Notes: a model not told the origin generated them from the letters alone. 39,486 nt of DNA from Betaproteobacteria bacterium CG2_30_68_42 (GCA_001872285.1 MNXU01000079.1:1-39486); one strand, 5' to 3'. Positions 8,069 to 16,764 are shown, counted from the first letter of the stretch. Numbers and translations are program-made.

Positions 8069-10363
8069 ATGAAAACTGAACCGACACGCGTGGCCGCGCT
8101 GCTTCTGACAGCGGGGCTGGGCCTCGCGGCGACGGCGGGCTGGAGCGCCGAATCGCTGCAGGATGTGATGAAGCGCAGGGGGCTGAGCCAGCAGGATCTT
8201 CTGGCGGCCTCCAAGACGTATGTTCCGACGGGAAAGCGCGACGAGTTCGTTGCCTTCAGCTCCGGCGGCCAGTCGGGACAGATCATCGTCTATGGCATCC
8301 CCTCGATGCGGATCCTGAAATATCTGGCGGTGTTCACTCCCGAGCCGTGGCAGGGCTACGGCTACGACGAGGAGTCGAAGAAGGTGCTCGCCGGCGGAAA
8401 GATCGACGGCAAGGACATCACCTGGGGCGACACGCACCACCCGGCGATTTCCGAGACCAACGGCAAGTACGACGGCCAGTTCCTGTTCATCAACGACAAG
8501 GCCAACCCGCGCCTGGCGGTCGTCGACCTTCGCGACTTCGAGACCAAGCAGATCGTGGTCAACCCGATCATGAAGTCGGAGCACGGCGGTGCCTTCGTCA
8601 GCCCGGATACCGAGTACGTCATGGAAGCGGCGCAGTACGCCGCGCCGCTCGAGAACAGGAAGTTCCAGCCGCTGGAAGAATTCAACCAGAAGTATCGCGG
8701 CGCGGTCACCTACTGGAAGTTCGACCGCAAGGAAGGCTTGCTCAGGCCCGAGCAGTCGTTCTCGTTCGAGATGCCGCCCTACTCGCAGGATCTGTCCGAC
8801 TTCGGCAAGGGTCCATCGGACGGATGGGCGTTCACGAACAGCTTCTGTTCCGAGCGCTACGTCGGTGGCATCGAGAAGGGCCGTCCTCCCTATGAAGCCG
8901 GCTGTTCCGCCAAGGACACCGACTACCTGCACGTGATGAACTGGAAGAAGGCTGCCGAGATGGTCAAGTCTGGCAAAGGCTTCAAGGTCATCAACGGCCA
9001 CAAGGTCATTCCGATGGACGTGGCGGTCAAGGAAGGCCTGCTGTTCCTGATCCCCGAGCCGAAGTCGCCGCACGGCGTCGACGTCACCCCGGATGGCAAG
9101 TACATGATCGTCTCCGGCAAGCTCGACACCCATGTGTCCGTCTATTCGTTCGACAAGGTGATGGCCGCAATCAAGGCCGGCAAATTCGAATCGAAGGATC
9201 CGTACGGCATTCCGGTGATCGGCATGAAGGACGCCCTGCACACGCAGGTGGCGCTCGGCCTCGGCCCGCTGCACACGCAGTACGATTCCAAGAAGTGCGT
9301 CGCCTATACGTCCCTGTACGTGGACAGCCAGGTTGCCAAGTGGAACTACTGCGAAGGCAAGGTGCTCGACAAGATCTCCATCCATTACAACATCGGCCAC
9401 CTGATGACGATGGAAGGCGATTCGTCCGATCCCAAGGGCCATTACCTGGTGGCGCTGAACAAGCTGGCGATCGACCGCTTCAACCCGGTCGGGCCGCTGC
9501 ATCCGCAGAACCACCAGCTCATCGACATCAGCAACGACAAGATGCAGCTCCTCTACGACATGCCCGTGCCGCTGGGCGAGCCGCACTACGTCGTCGCCAT
9601 CGATGCCAACAAGCTGAAGCCCGCGGTGCGCTACAAGGTCGGCACCAACAGCCGCACCGACAAGCCGCACCCGGGCGCAGTGCGTGCCGGCGAGGAGAAG
9701 ACGGTCAGGAAGGGCAACAAGGTCGAGGTGTTCGGCACCCTGATCCGGTCCCACATCACGCCGGAAACCATCGAGGTGCAACAGGGTGACGAGGTGACGA
9801 TCTACCTGACCAACCTCGAGCGTGCCGAGGACGAGACCCACGGCTTCACCGTGTCGACCTACAACGTGCATGCGTCGATCGAGCCGGGCAAGACCGTTTC
9901 GGTGAAGTTCAAGGCGGACAAGGAAGGGGTCTATCCGTACTACTGCACGGAGTTCTGCTCGGCGCTGCACCTGGAAATGCAGGGTTACCTGCTGGTCAAG
10001 CCGAAGGGCTGGAAGCCGACCAAGGCCACTCTGGCAGCCCAGGCCTACACGGAAGCCGACTACAAGGCGACGCTGAAGAAGATTGCCGATACCCAGGCCG
10101 TCATCGACTCCGTGGTCGGTTTCATCACCAGCGTCAACTACAAGGACTTCCCGGATGTGGTGGCCCTGGTGGAAGATGCGACCGACCAGTTGAACCGCAC
10201 CAAGGACGCCAAGGCCAGGCACGAAGCCGCCGCCGCCAAGAAGAACTGGGAACAGGCCAATCTGTGGGCCGAGCAGGTGTTCCAGTATCAGGTCAAGGCC
10301 GCGGACATCGGATTGCGCGCCAAGACCTACCTCGAGCAGCACGGCGCGAAGAAGGCCAAGTGA
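8069..10363 (+). CDS. nosZ: Nitrous oxide reductase, clade II (atypical, Sec-exported)
   Basis: This 764-residue periplasmic enzyme reduces N2O to N2 at a copper-sulfide centre. GGGAG precedes the ATG. The signal peptide (KTEPTRVAALLLTAGLGLAA, cut near WSA-ES) has no twin-arginine pair, a clade II hallmark. The seven-bladed propeller supplies CuZ histidines: DTHHP (His123, His124), SEHGG, SPHGVD, IGHLMT, HPQNHQ and GEPHYV. The cupredoxin domain holds the CuA ligands C626-TEF-C630-SAL-H634-LE-M637. After CuA comes about 110 residues of mostly helical, charged sequence ending HGAKKAK, without CXXCH. Some epsilonproteobacterial NosZ proteins carry a cytochrome c domain there instead. It is the first gene of the nos operon, and two cytochrome genes follow at once. 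Confidence 0.98.
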   Translation: MKTEPTRVAALLLTAGLGLAATAGWSAESLQDVMKRRGLSQQDLLAASKTYVPTGKRDEFVAFSSGGQSGQIIVYGIPSMRILKYLAVFTPEPWQGYGYDEESKKVLAGGKIDGKDITWGDTHHPAISETNGKYDGQFLFINDKANPRLAVVDLRDFETKQIVVNPIMKSEHGGAFVSPDTEYVMEAAQYAAPLENRKFQPLEEFNQKYRGAVTYWKFDRKEGLLRPEQSFSFEMPPYSQDLSDFGKGPSDGWAFTNSFCSERYVGGIEKGRPPYEAGCSAKDTDYLHVMNWKKAAEMVKSGKGFKVINGHKVIPMDVAVKEGLLFLIPEPKSPHGVDVTPDGKYMIVSGKLDTHVSVYSFDKVMAAIKAGKFESKDPYGIPVIGMKDALHTQVALGLGPLHTQYDSKKCVAYTSLYVDSQVAKWNYCEGKVLDKISIHYNIGHLMTMEGDSSDPKGHYLVALNKLAIDRFNPVGPLHPQNHQLIDISNDKMQLLYDMPVPLGEPHYVVAIDANKLKPAVRYKVGTNSRTDKPHPGAVRAGEEKTVRKGNKVEVFGTLIRSHITPETIEVQQGDEVTIYLTNLERAEDETHGFTVSTYNVHASIEPGKTVSVKFKADKEGVYPYYCTEFCSALHLEMQGYLLVKPKGWKPTKATLAAQAYTEADYKATLKKIADTQAVIDSVVGFITSVNYKDFPDVVALVEDATDQLNRTKDAKARHEAAAAKKNWEQANLWAEQVFQYQVKAADIGLRAKTYLEQHGAKKAK

Positions 10364-10390
10364 GTTGATCTAACGCAATGCCGCCACGAA

Positions 10391-10415
10391 GGGGGGGCAG
10401 TAGTATCGCCCCCCC
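10391..10415 (+). promoter_or_regulatory. GC-only hairpin between nosZ and the first cytochrome gene
   Basis: GGGGGGGC and GCCCCCCC form an 8-bp stem with a 9-base loop, 27 bases after the nosZ stop. There is no U tract, and the next gene starts 23 bases later with its own GGGAGGAG ribosome site. A transcript processing or 3'-protection role that keeps nosZ mRNA abundant is plausible; partial termination is the alternative. Confidence 0.45.
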
Positions 10416-10438
10416 TCTCCATGCGGGAGGAGACTTCC

Positions 10439-10750
10439 ATGAAGATACTGACGATTCTTGCGGGGCTGTCGGTCCTCGCTGCGGCTTCGGCACAGGCGGC
10501 CGATGGCGCGAAGCTCTACGCCGAGAAGACCTGCGTTGCCTGCCACGGCAAGGGTGCCAATAAACCCCTGCAGCCCAACTACCCCAAGCTCGCCGGCCAG
10601 AATTCCGCTTATGCCGAGCAACAAATGAAGGACATCAAGAGCGGCGCCCGCAGCAACGGCCAGACCGCCGCGATGAAGGGCGTCATGCACCTCGTCAGCG
10701 ACGCCGAAATCAAGATACTCGCCGAATATATTGCCAAGCTGAAGCCATGA
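10439..10750 (+). CDS. Mono-heme class I cytochrome c (c553-like)
   Basis: This 103-residue protein starts at MKILTILAG, directly after GGGAGGAG; an ATG 18 bases earlier lies upstream of that site and is less likely. A Sec signal peptide ends near AQA-ADG. The single heme motif C32-VA-C35-H36 is followed by a small class I cytochrome fold with candidate axial Met residues in AAMKGVMHL. Cytochromes of this size in clade II nos clusters are thought to bring electrons to the NosZ CuA site. It lies between nosZ and the di-heme cytochrome. Confidence 0.93.
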   Translation: MKILTILAGLSVLAAASAQAADGAKLYAEKTCVACHGKGANKPLQPNYPKLAGQNSAYAEQQMKDIKSGARSNGQTAAMKGVMHLVSDAEIKILAEYIAKLKP

Positions 10751-10839
10751 TCCTTGCAGCCGGTCGCCACGCTTCGCGCGACCGCCCATGCGGCCTCGAC
10801 GGGCAGATCGACCATTTCGAATCCAATGGAGAAATCACG

Positions 10840-11574
10840 ATGAAAGGTTCAGTCATTTTTGCCGCCTCCCTGCTGTTCGCCGTCGTCGCCCTCGCCCAGG
10901 CGCCCGCGCCGAAGAAGTCCGGCATCGAGGCGAAGGGCTATACGTGGAATGCCCAGGAGGGCGAGAAGATCGAGGCACTGAAGAAGAAGGGTGACGTGAA
11001 GAACGGCGAGGAGGTCTACGAAGTCTGCGGCGCCTGCCACCTGCCGTCCGGCGCGGGGCGCCCCGACGGCACCTTCCCGCAGCTCGCCGGCCAGCATTCG
11101 ACCGTCCTCATCAAGCAGATGGCCGACATCCGCGCGGGCCTGCGCGACAACCCGACCATGTATCCGTTCGCCAAGGTGCTCACCGACCCGCAGGAGCTCG
11201 CCGATGCATCCGCCTACATCAACAGCCTGTGCATTCCGCTCGATCACGGAAAATACGAAGGCAAGGATGCCGCGAAACAGATTGCCGATGGCAAGGTTCT
11301 CTACGAAAAGCAGTGCAAGGAATGCCACGGCGCCAACGGTCAGGGCAACAAGGAGAAGTTCTATCCGGTGATCGCCGGCCAGCACTACAAGTACCTGCTG
11401 CGCCAGATGACCGAGATCCGCGACGGCAAGCGCCGCAACGCGAATCCCGACATGGTGAAGGTGATCAAACCCTATACCAACGATCAGCTTGTGGCGATTT
11501 CCGCCTATCAATCCAGCCTCTCCATGCCCGGAGCCATGTGCAAGGCGGGCGCCAAGACCAGGAAGAAGAAGTAA
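10840..11574 (+). CDS. Di-heme cytochrome c (c4/c553-like tandem)
   Basis: I chose the ATG at 10840 (MKGSVIFAAS), preceded by GGAG; an upstream in-frame ATG would place 31 non-signal residues before the signal peptide. The 244-residue protein has a Sec signal peptide cut near ALA-QAP, a linker of about 35 charged residues, and two class I cytochrome domains with C63-GA-C66-H67 and C159-KE-C162-H163. Each domain repeats a P-x-[LI]-AGQH motif (FPQLAGQHS, YPVIAGQHY), so it arose by duplication. The Lys-rich tail ends TRKKK. It is probably a periplasmic electron carrier between the NosG/H side or the bc1 complex and NosZ. Confidence 0.93.
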   Translation: MKGSVIFAASLLFAVVALAQAPAPKKSGIEAKGYTWNAQEGEKIEALKKKGDVKNGEEVYEVCGACHLPSGAGRPDGTFPQLAGQHSTVLIKQMADIRAGLRDNPTMYPFAKVLTDPQELADASAYINSLCIPLDHGKYEGKDAAKQIADGKVLYEKQCKECHGANGQGNKEKFYPVIAGQHYKYLLRQMTEIRDGKRRNANPDMVKVIKPYTNDQLVAISAYQSSLSMPGAMCKAGAKTRKKK

Positions 11575-11586
11575 TTCATCGCCTCC

Positions 11587-11626
11587 CGGCGTGCGCACGG
11601 CGGCGCCGGCCGCAGTGCGCACGCCG
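11587..11626 (+). promoter_or_regulatory. 12-bp inverted repeat between cytochrome gene and nosB
   Basis: CGGCGTGCGCAC (11587-11598) and GTGCGCACGCCG (11615-11626) pair perfectly. The 16-base loop can form a further GCGG/CCGC stem. There is no U run after it. It starts 13 bases after the di-heme cytochrome stop and ends 33 bases before nosB. It may mark an mRNA processing point or partial terminator that lowers nosB-to-tlpA expression relative to nosZ and the cytochromes. Confidence 0.55.
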
Positions 11627-11658
11627 ATCGTATCCCGAGCTCACGAACGCAGCGCGAA

Positions 11659-12645
11659 ATGCACGAACCCCGCAAACAGAATCTCCTGATCACCGCCCTG
11701 ACGCTGGTCGCGCTGGTGGCGATGGTTGTCGCCTATTTCTCGCCCATCTGGTGGGTGGCGCTGACGGCACCCAACTATCCGAAGGATGCCTTTCCGGACG
11801 GCATCCGCATCCATTTCCACTTCGACGGCGTCTACAACGGCTGCAAGGCGGCCGGGGCCGGCTCGCGGCTGGGCAAGGAAACCCTGCAGGAAGACATGGG
11901 CGAGGGCACCGGGCGCTACAACCCCATCCTCGATGTCGGCAAGGATGTCAACAAGGGTGCTCAGGCGCTCGATTGCGTCCATGAGATGAACACCATCAAT
12001 CACTATGTCGGCATGTTCCCGATCGCCACCGGCGCCCCGGTCGAGCGGCCGCTCGGCAGGTACTTCTTCGGCTTCTTCGCGGTGATGCTGGTCGGCTTCA
12101 TCCTCCGTCGCAAGAAACTTCGGCTGGCGGTGCTCGCGGTCGGCTTCGCGGCGGTTGCCGCCTGGGCGTTGGTCGACCAGTTCCTGCTCGGTCATCTGGC
12201 GAGCCATGTCAGGCAATACATGGACGAAACCGGTGCCTTCTTCCGCGAGCCGGAGAAGATCAGGGCATGGGGCGACACCGTCTCGCTGGTCAGCAAGATC
12301 GTCATCGGCAGTCTGATTGCCATCATGGCGATCGTGGTGCTCGGCGTCTGGAAAATCCGCAAGTTCGAGTTGCTGCTCGCGCTGGTACCGGCATTGCTGC
12401 CCGTATTCTTCGTCATCGAATACGCCGGCTGGCTGTGGTTCTTTGGGCACCGCCTGCACCCGTGGGGCGCGTTCACCGTCAAGCCGTTCATGCCGACAGT
12501 GTTCGGCGAAGGCAAGGTCGCGCAGTTCTCGACCTTCTCCTATCCCCACTGGGGCTATGCGTTGCTGCTCCTGATGTTCGCGTGCCTGATGCTCGCCCTG
12601 CTGTTGCGGCGCAGACAACTGCGCACCGAGCGAAACGGCGCGTAG
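11659..12645 (+). CDS. nosB: NosB-type polytopic membrane protein
   Basis: This 328-residue protein has about five to six membrane helices: about 8-33, then after a periplasmic loop of about 100 residues helices near 130-150, 152-172, 213-237, 242-262 and 295-318. The loop holds two cysteines (GCKAAG and DCVHEMNTINHYVGMFP) and a His-rich stretch (IRIHFHFD). Its place between nosZ/cytochromes and nosD fits NosB, a clade II-specific membrane protein first named in Wolinella. The exact function is not settled; a part in electron transfer or maturation is assumed from its strict linkage. No clear ribosome site is visible before the ATG. Confidence 0.78.
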   Translation: MHEPRKQNLLITALTLVALVAMVVAYFSPIWWVALTAPNYPKDAFPDGIRIHFHFDGVYNGCKAAGAGSRLGKETLQEDMGEGTGRYNPILDVGKDVNKGAQALDCVHEMNTINHYVGMFPIATGAPVERPLGRYFFGFFAVMLVGFILRRKKLRLAVLAVGFAAVAAWALVDQFLLGHLASHVRQYMDETGAFFREPEKIRAWGDTVSLVSKIVIGSLIAIMAIVVLGVWKIRKFELLLALVPALLPVFFVIEYAGWLWFFGHRLHPWGAFTVKPFMPTVFGEGKVAQFSTFSYPHWGYALLLLMFACLMLALLLRRRQLRTERNGA

Positions 12646-12652
12646 GCGGATC

Positions 12653-14044
12653 ATGCGAGCTCTCCACAAGCTCGCCGTGGTGCCGGCCCTGTTGCTGGTC
12701 ATCGCCTCGCCCGGCGCAACTTCCGAGGAAGCCGCGGCCCGGTGGGGCGGGTCTCCGGCGGCCGCCGGGCGCGATGCCGATGCCATGAGCGCGCCCCGCG
12801 TCGACGTCGACAAGCCGGCGGAGTCGATCCCGCTCCATCTGCGCGACAAGCGCATTCACGGCCTCCAGCCCTTCCAGGCGCTCGTGGACGCCGCGCCCGG
12901 GGGTTCGGTGCTGAGGGTACCGCCCGGCAACTACGCCGGCCCGGTGCTCGTAGGCAAGCCGCTCGCCATCGACGGCGGCGGCCGCGTCGTCATCGACGGA
13001 GGCGACAAGGGCACGGTCTTCGCCGTCACGGGCAACGGGATCGCCGTGCGCAATCTCGCCATCACCGGCTCCGGCGATTCCCACGATTCCGACGATGCCT
13101 GCCTCAACGTGCGCGGCCATCACAACGTGGTCGAGAACCTCGACCTTCAGGACTGCCTGTTCGGCATCGATCTCAAGCAGTCCAACGGCAACACGGTGCG
13201 CGGCAACCGCATCCGCTCCAAGCGCGTTGAACTGGGCGTGCGCGGCGACGGCCTGCGGCTCTGGTACAGCCACGACAATCTGATCGAGAACAACGAGATC
13301 GTCGACGCGCGGGATACCGTGGCCTGGTATTCGCACCGCAACGTCTTTCGCGGCAACGTCGGCCGGCGCAGCCGCTATTCGATCCATTTCATGTTCGCCA
13401 ACGACAACATCGTCGAGGGCAATCGATTCCAGGACAATGCCGTCGGCATCTATTTCATGTACGTGGAAGGCGGCGCGGCGCGCAACAACGTGATCTCGCA
13501 CGCCACCGGCGCGACCGGCATGGCACTGGGCTTCAAGGAGGCATCGGACATCGACGTGCGGGGCAACGAGATCGTGTATTGCGCCGTCGGCGTCGGCTCC
13601 GACCTTTCGCCTTACCAGCCGGACACCACCATCCGTTTCGAGGGCAACCGCTTCGCCTATGATGGCGTGGCCGTCCGGATCAACGGCGCCTTCGGCAACA
13701 ACGTCTTCCGCGACAACGTCTTCGAAGGCAACCTCGCCGATGTCGAACTGTCGGGGCGAACGGACGCCGAGCGCAACACCTGGCGCGGCAACTGGTTCGA
13801 CACCTACGAGGGATTCGACCGCAATCGCGACGGTGTCGGCGACACGCCCCATGCGGACTACGCCTATGCCGACCGCCTCTGGATGGAGATTCCGGAAGCG
13901 CGTTTCTTCAAGGCCTCCCCGGTGCTGGAGCTGCTCGATTTTCTCGAACGGCTGGCGCCGTTTTCTTCGCCGCACCTGCAACTGAGGGATGAAGTCCCAC
14001 GCTTCCGCAAACCGGTGCTCGCCCGGCTCGGGAGCAAGCCGTGA
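12653..14044 (+). CDS. nosD: NosD, periplasmic copper-centre assembly protein
   Basis: This 463-residue beta-helix protein has an N-terminal signal peptide (residues 1-24) and a low-complexity spacer to about 60. About ten right-handed beta-helix coils follow, with repeated N-x-[GI]-N turns (NNEIVDAR, NIVEGNRF, NNVFRDNVF) and the C-terminal GFDRNRDGVGDTPH signature. It partners the NosFY ABC transporter in delivering the sulfur species needed for the NosZ CuZ centre. Its stop overlaps the nosG GTG start (GTGA). It is clearly paralogous to the solitary copy at 1525, but longer at the N-terminus. Confidence 0.95.
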   Translation: MRALHKLAVVPALLLVIASPGATSEEAAARWGGSPAAAGRDADAMSAPRVDVDKPAESIPLHLRDKRIHGLQPFQALVDAAPGGSVLRVPPGNYAGPVLVGKPLAIDGGGRVVIDGGDKGTVFAVTGNGIAVRNLAITGSGDSHDSDDACLNVRGHHNVVENLDLQDCLFGIDLKQSNGNTVRGNRIRSKRVELGVRGDGLRLWYSHDNLIENNEIVDARDTVAWYSHRNVFRGNVGRRSRYSIHFMFANDNIVEGNRFQDNAVGIYFMYVEGGAARNNVISHATGATGMALGFKEASDIDVRGNEIVYCAVGVGSDLSPYQPDTTIRFEGNRFAYDGVAVRINGAFGNNVFRDNVFEGNLADVELSGRTDAERNTWRGNWFDTYEGFDRNRDGVGDTPHADYAYADRLWMEIPEARFFKASPVLELLDFLERLAPFSSPHLQLRDEVPRFRKPVLARLGSKP

Positions 14045-14901
14045 GCGGCGAGGGCAGGCAGGAGCGGTCGCCGGCTGGCGGCGCGCCGCCGCGCTCGCGC
14101 GAGCGCAGGCGGCAGGCGCGCCGCAAGCTGTTGCGCACGATCCTGCTGGCCGGCGGCGTGCTCGGTGGCGCTCTGTCGGGTTACCTGCCGGGGCTCTATG
14201 CGCAGAAACGGCGCCTGCGCCCGCCGGGCGCGCTCGACGAGAAGGATTTCCTCGCCTCGTGCATCAAGTGCGGCCAGTGCGTCCAGGTCTGCCCGGTGCA
14301 GGCGATCCGGCTCGCCGACCTGGTCGATGGTTTCGGCGTCGGTACGCCCTGGATCGACGCACGCGAGCAGGCGTGCGACTTCTCCTGCGATGCCGTGCAG
14401 TGCATCCTTGCGTGCCCGACCGGGGCACTGACCTATCACAAGCCGCAGTTCCTGCGCGTGCGCCCCGGCGCGCGGCTTTCCGCCAAACCGATCCTGCTCG
14501 CCAAGGAGAAGGACCCCGAGCCGACGCTCAACCTCGCCGAGCGCATCGGCGTCGCCCGCCTGACCCGTCCGGAATCCTGTCTCGCAATCCGGGGCAAGGG
14601 CTTCAGGGGCCCGGCGCGGGGAGCCGCGTTCGAGGGCAGACTGCGCTACATGGAGGTCGACCGCTGGAAGCCGATCCGGGTGGCCGACCATCCCTACGAT
14701 GCCGAGCTGTGCGACCTGTGCGTGCGCGCCTGTCCGATCAAGGGCGCCATCTCGATCGAAACCGTGTTCGCGCCCGACGGCGCCCGGCGCAAGTCGCCGG
14801 TGGTGCATGAGGCCTGCGTGGGCTGCGGCACCTGCGAAATGATCTGCCCGACCTCGCCGGCGAGCATCGAGGTGATTCCGGGCGAGGGGTGGAGAGCATG
14901 A
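14041..14901 (+). CDS. nosG: NosG, NapG-like polyferredoxin
   Basis: The GTG start overlaps the nosD stop. The 286-residue protein has a basic N-terminus, one hydrophobic segment (about 37-55, TILLAGGVLGGALSGYLPG), then four iron-sulfur motifs: C74-IK-C77-GQ-C80-VQV-C84-P, a CDFSC-to-CILACP set, CDLCVRACP, and CVGCGTCEMICP. This is the NapG/MauM pattern for four [4Fe-4S] clusters. With NosH it is thought to carry electrons from menaquinol or quinol toward the periplasm in clade II organisms, where NosR is absent. The N-terminal arginines do not form an exact Tat box. Confidence 0.92.
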   Translation: MSGEGRQERSPAGGAPPRSRERRRQARRKLLRTILLAGGVLGGALSGYLPGLYAQKRRLRPPGALDEKDFLASCIKCGQCVQVCPVQAIRLADLVDGFGVGTPWIDAREQACDFSCDAVQCILACPTGALTYHKPQFLRVRPGARLSAKPILLAKEKDPEPTLNLAERIGVARLTRPESCLAIRGKGFRGPARGAAFEGRLRYMEVDRWKPIRVADHPYDAELCDLCVRACPIKGAISIETVFAPDGARRKSPVVHEACVGCGTCEMICPTSPASIEVIPGEGWRA

Positions 14902-15899
14902 ACGACGACATCGGCCGGAGCGCGATCCTCAGGCGGCGCTTCATCGAGCAAGTCTGGCTCCTGCTCGGGCGCGAGCCCAAGAAACCCGTGGAGATCACCG
15001 CTCGCGCGCAGGAAGTCCACGAACTCAAGCGCATGACCAACAAGCAGGACCTGCAGGCGATGAAGGCGCACGTGCGCGCGCATGCACGCAAGTCGACCAG
15101 GTGGCGCAACCGCCGCTGGGCGACGCTGATCGCCGTCAATCTGCTGTTCGTCGTGTCCTACCATTTCGACATCCAGTTGCTCGAAGGTGCGCTGACCGCC
15201 TCTCGGTTCGCAGGCTTCCACCTGATCGACATCAACTCGGCCCTGCAGGTGATGCTGGCACACAAGCACATCATCACGAACCTGCTGATCGGCACCGGCA
15301 CGGTGCTCGTGCTCTGGCTGATGCTGGGCGGGCGCACCTTCTGTTCGTGGGTGTGCCCCTATCATCTGGTCGCCGAATGGGCGGAAAAGCTGCATCTGTG
15401 GCTGGCCGCGAAGAGGCTGGTCACCGATCAGCCCATCGACCGCCGCATGCGCACGATTTCGTGGGTGGCGTTCGCGGTCCTCGCGGCTGCGACCGGCTAC
15501 ACCGTCTTCGAGGCCATCTCGCCCACCGGCATCCTGTCGCGGGCGCTGATCTACGGCGCCGGCCTCGCGCTGCTCTGGGTGCTGGCACTGCTGGTGTTCG
15601 AGGTGTTCTTCGTGCGCCGCGCCTGGTGCCGCTATGCCTGTCCGATCGGGCTCACCTACGGCGCGGTCGGCATCTTCTCGCCGTTGCGCATCAAGTACAG
15701 CCTCGAGAGCTGCTTCCACGAAGCGGAATGCCGCAAGGTCTGCCTGGTCCCGCACGTGCTCGCCACCGTCATCAAGGGGCGCGCGGTCGACACCGAGGTC
15801 GCGATCGGCCCCGACTGCACGCGCTGCGGCCTGTGCGTGGACGCCTGCCCGACCGGTTCACTCAAGTTCGACATCAAGGGGCTGAGCAAGCTGCTATGA
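14898..15899 (+). CDS. nosH: NosH, NapH-like membrane iron-sulfur protein
   Basis: I chose the ATG at 14898 (MNDDIGRS), which overlaps the nosG stop (ATGA) and follows GGAG; a GTG 9 bases upstream is possible. The 333-residue protein begins with about 75 charged residues, then four membrane helices (near 75-93, 128-149, 187-207 and 213-240). Two cytoplasmic CxxxCP motifs (FCSWVCP and WCRYACP) are the NapH signature. Two cysteine-rich motifs near the C-terminus (CFHEAECRKVC and CTRCGLCVDACP) bind [4Fe-4S] clusters. It is the likely quinol-side partner of NosG. Confidence 0.92.
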   Translation: MNDDIGRSAILRRRFIEQVWLLLGREPKKPVEITARAQEVHELKRMTNKQDLQAMKAHVRAHARKSTRWRNRRWATLIAVNLLFVVSYHFDIQLLEGALTASRFAGFHLIDINSALQVMLAHKHIITNLLIGTGTVLVLWLMLGGRTFCSWVCPYHLVAEWAEKLHLWLAAKRLVTDQPIDRRMRTISWVAFAVLAAATGYTVFEAISPTGILSRALIYGAGLALLWVLALLVFEVFFVRRAWCRYACPIGLTYGAVGIFSPLRIKYSLESCFHEAECRKVCLVPHVLATVIKGRAVDTEVAIGPDCTRCGLCVDACPTGSLKFDIKGLSKLL

Positions 15900-15906
15900 G
15901 CGCGTC

Positions 15907-16764
15907 ATGATCCGGCTCGATCAGGTCTCGAAGGCCTTCAGGCGCAACCGTGTCCTCGATGGCGTCAGCCTGGAGATCGGTCTGGGCGAGCGCGTTGCCC
16001 TGATCGGCTCCAACGGCGCCGGCAAGACCACGCTGATCCGCTGCCTGCTGGGCGAATACACTTTCGACGGCGGCATCGAGATCGACGGCCGCTGCCCGCG
16101 CCGCAACCGCACGGCGGTGCTCGCCAGCGTCGGCTTCGTGCCGCAGCTTCCGCCGCCGCTGAAGATGCCGGTCGGCCAGTTGATCGGCTTTGCCGCCGGC
16201 CTGTGCGGCACCGATCCGCGGCGCATCTCGGAACTCGCCGGCCGGCTGGGTCTGGACACGGCGCCGATCCGCGACCGCCCGCTGGTTCGGCTGTCGGGCG
16301 GCATGAAGCAGAAGCTGCTGATCGCCATCGCCATGGGCCGGGATGCGAAGCTGCTGATCATGGACGAGCCGGCCGCGAACCTCGACCCGGAAGCGCGCAA
16401 GATTTTCTTCGAGCTGCTCGCCGAGCGCGTCGACAGCGCCACGATGCTGATCTCCAGCCACCGGCTGAACGAGGTCTCCGCCCTGGTCAATCGGGTGGTC
16501 GAACTCGACACCGGCCGCGTGGTCCTCGATGACCGCGTGGCCGACGATGTCTCCCTCACTGGAATGCTTGCCTGCCGCATCTCCGTGAAGCGCGCCGAGG
16601 CGGCCCTGGCCAAGGCTCTCTCGAGCTGGAACTTCACCGATCTCGGTGGAGGTCTCGAATGGGCGGGCAGCGTCGCCGGCCCCGACCGTCTGCGCTTCCT
16701 CGGCATGACGTCGCGCTATGTGGCGCTGATCAGCGCCCTCAACTTGACGGAGGCGGACAACTGA
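15907..16764 (+). CDS. nosF: NosF, ABC transporter ATPase
   Basis: This 285-residue ATPase has Walker A GSNGAGKTT (about residues 36-44), signature LSGGMKQKL, Walker B LLIMDEPAANLD and the switch His in SSHRLNE. The C-terminal 80 residues form the accessory region found in NosF proteins. It powers the NosY permease and works with NosD in copper-sulfide centre assembly. It follows nosH by 7 bases. The stop shares one base with the nosL ATG (TGATG), so translation is probably coupled. Confidence 0.95.
   Translation: MIRLDQVSKAFRRNRVLDGVSLEIGLGERVALIGSNGAGKTTLIRCLLGEYTFDGGIEIDGRCPRRNRTAVLASVGFVPQLPPPLKMPVGQLIGFAAGLCGTDPRRISELAGRLGLDTAPIRDRPLVRLSGGMKQKLLIAIAMGRDAKLLIMDEPAANLDPEARKIFFELLAERVDSATMLISSHRLNEVSALVNRVVELDTGRVVLDDRVADDVSLTGMLACRISVKRAEAALAKALSSWNFTDLGGGLEWAGSVAGPDRLRFLGMTSRYVALISALNLTEADN

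Noticed and set aside
8003-10342. Long minus-strand open frame opposite nosZ
   Set aside because: nosZ is unmistakable on the plus strand, and the antisense product has only repetitive His/Asp/Val-rich sequence.
10365-10378. Fnr-like box TTGAT-N4-CGCAA after nosZ as a firm regulatory site
   Set aside because: Two positions of the right half differ from ATCAA and there is no -10 at the right distance. It is kept only as a side note with the hairpin.
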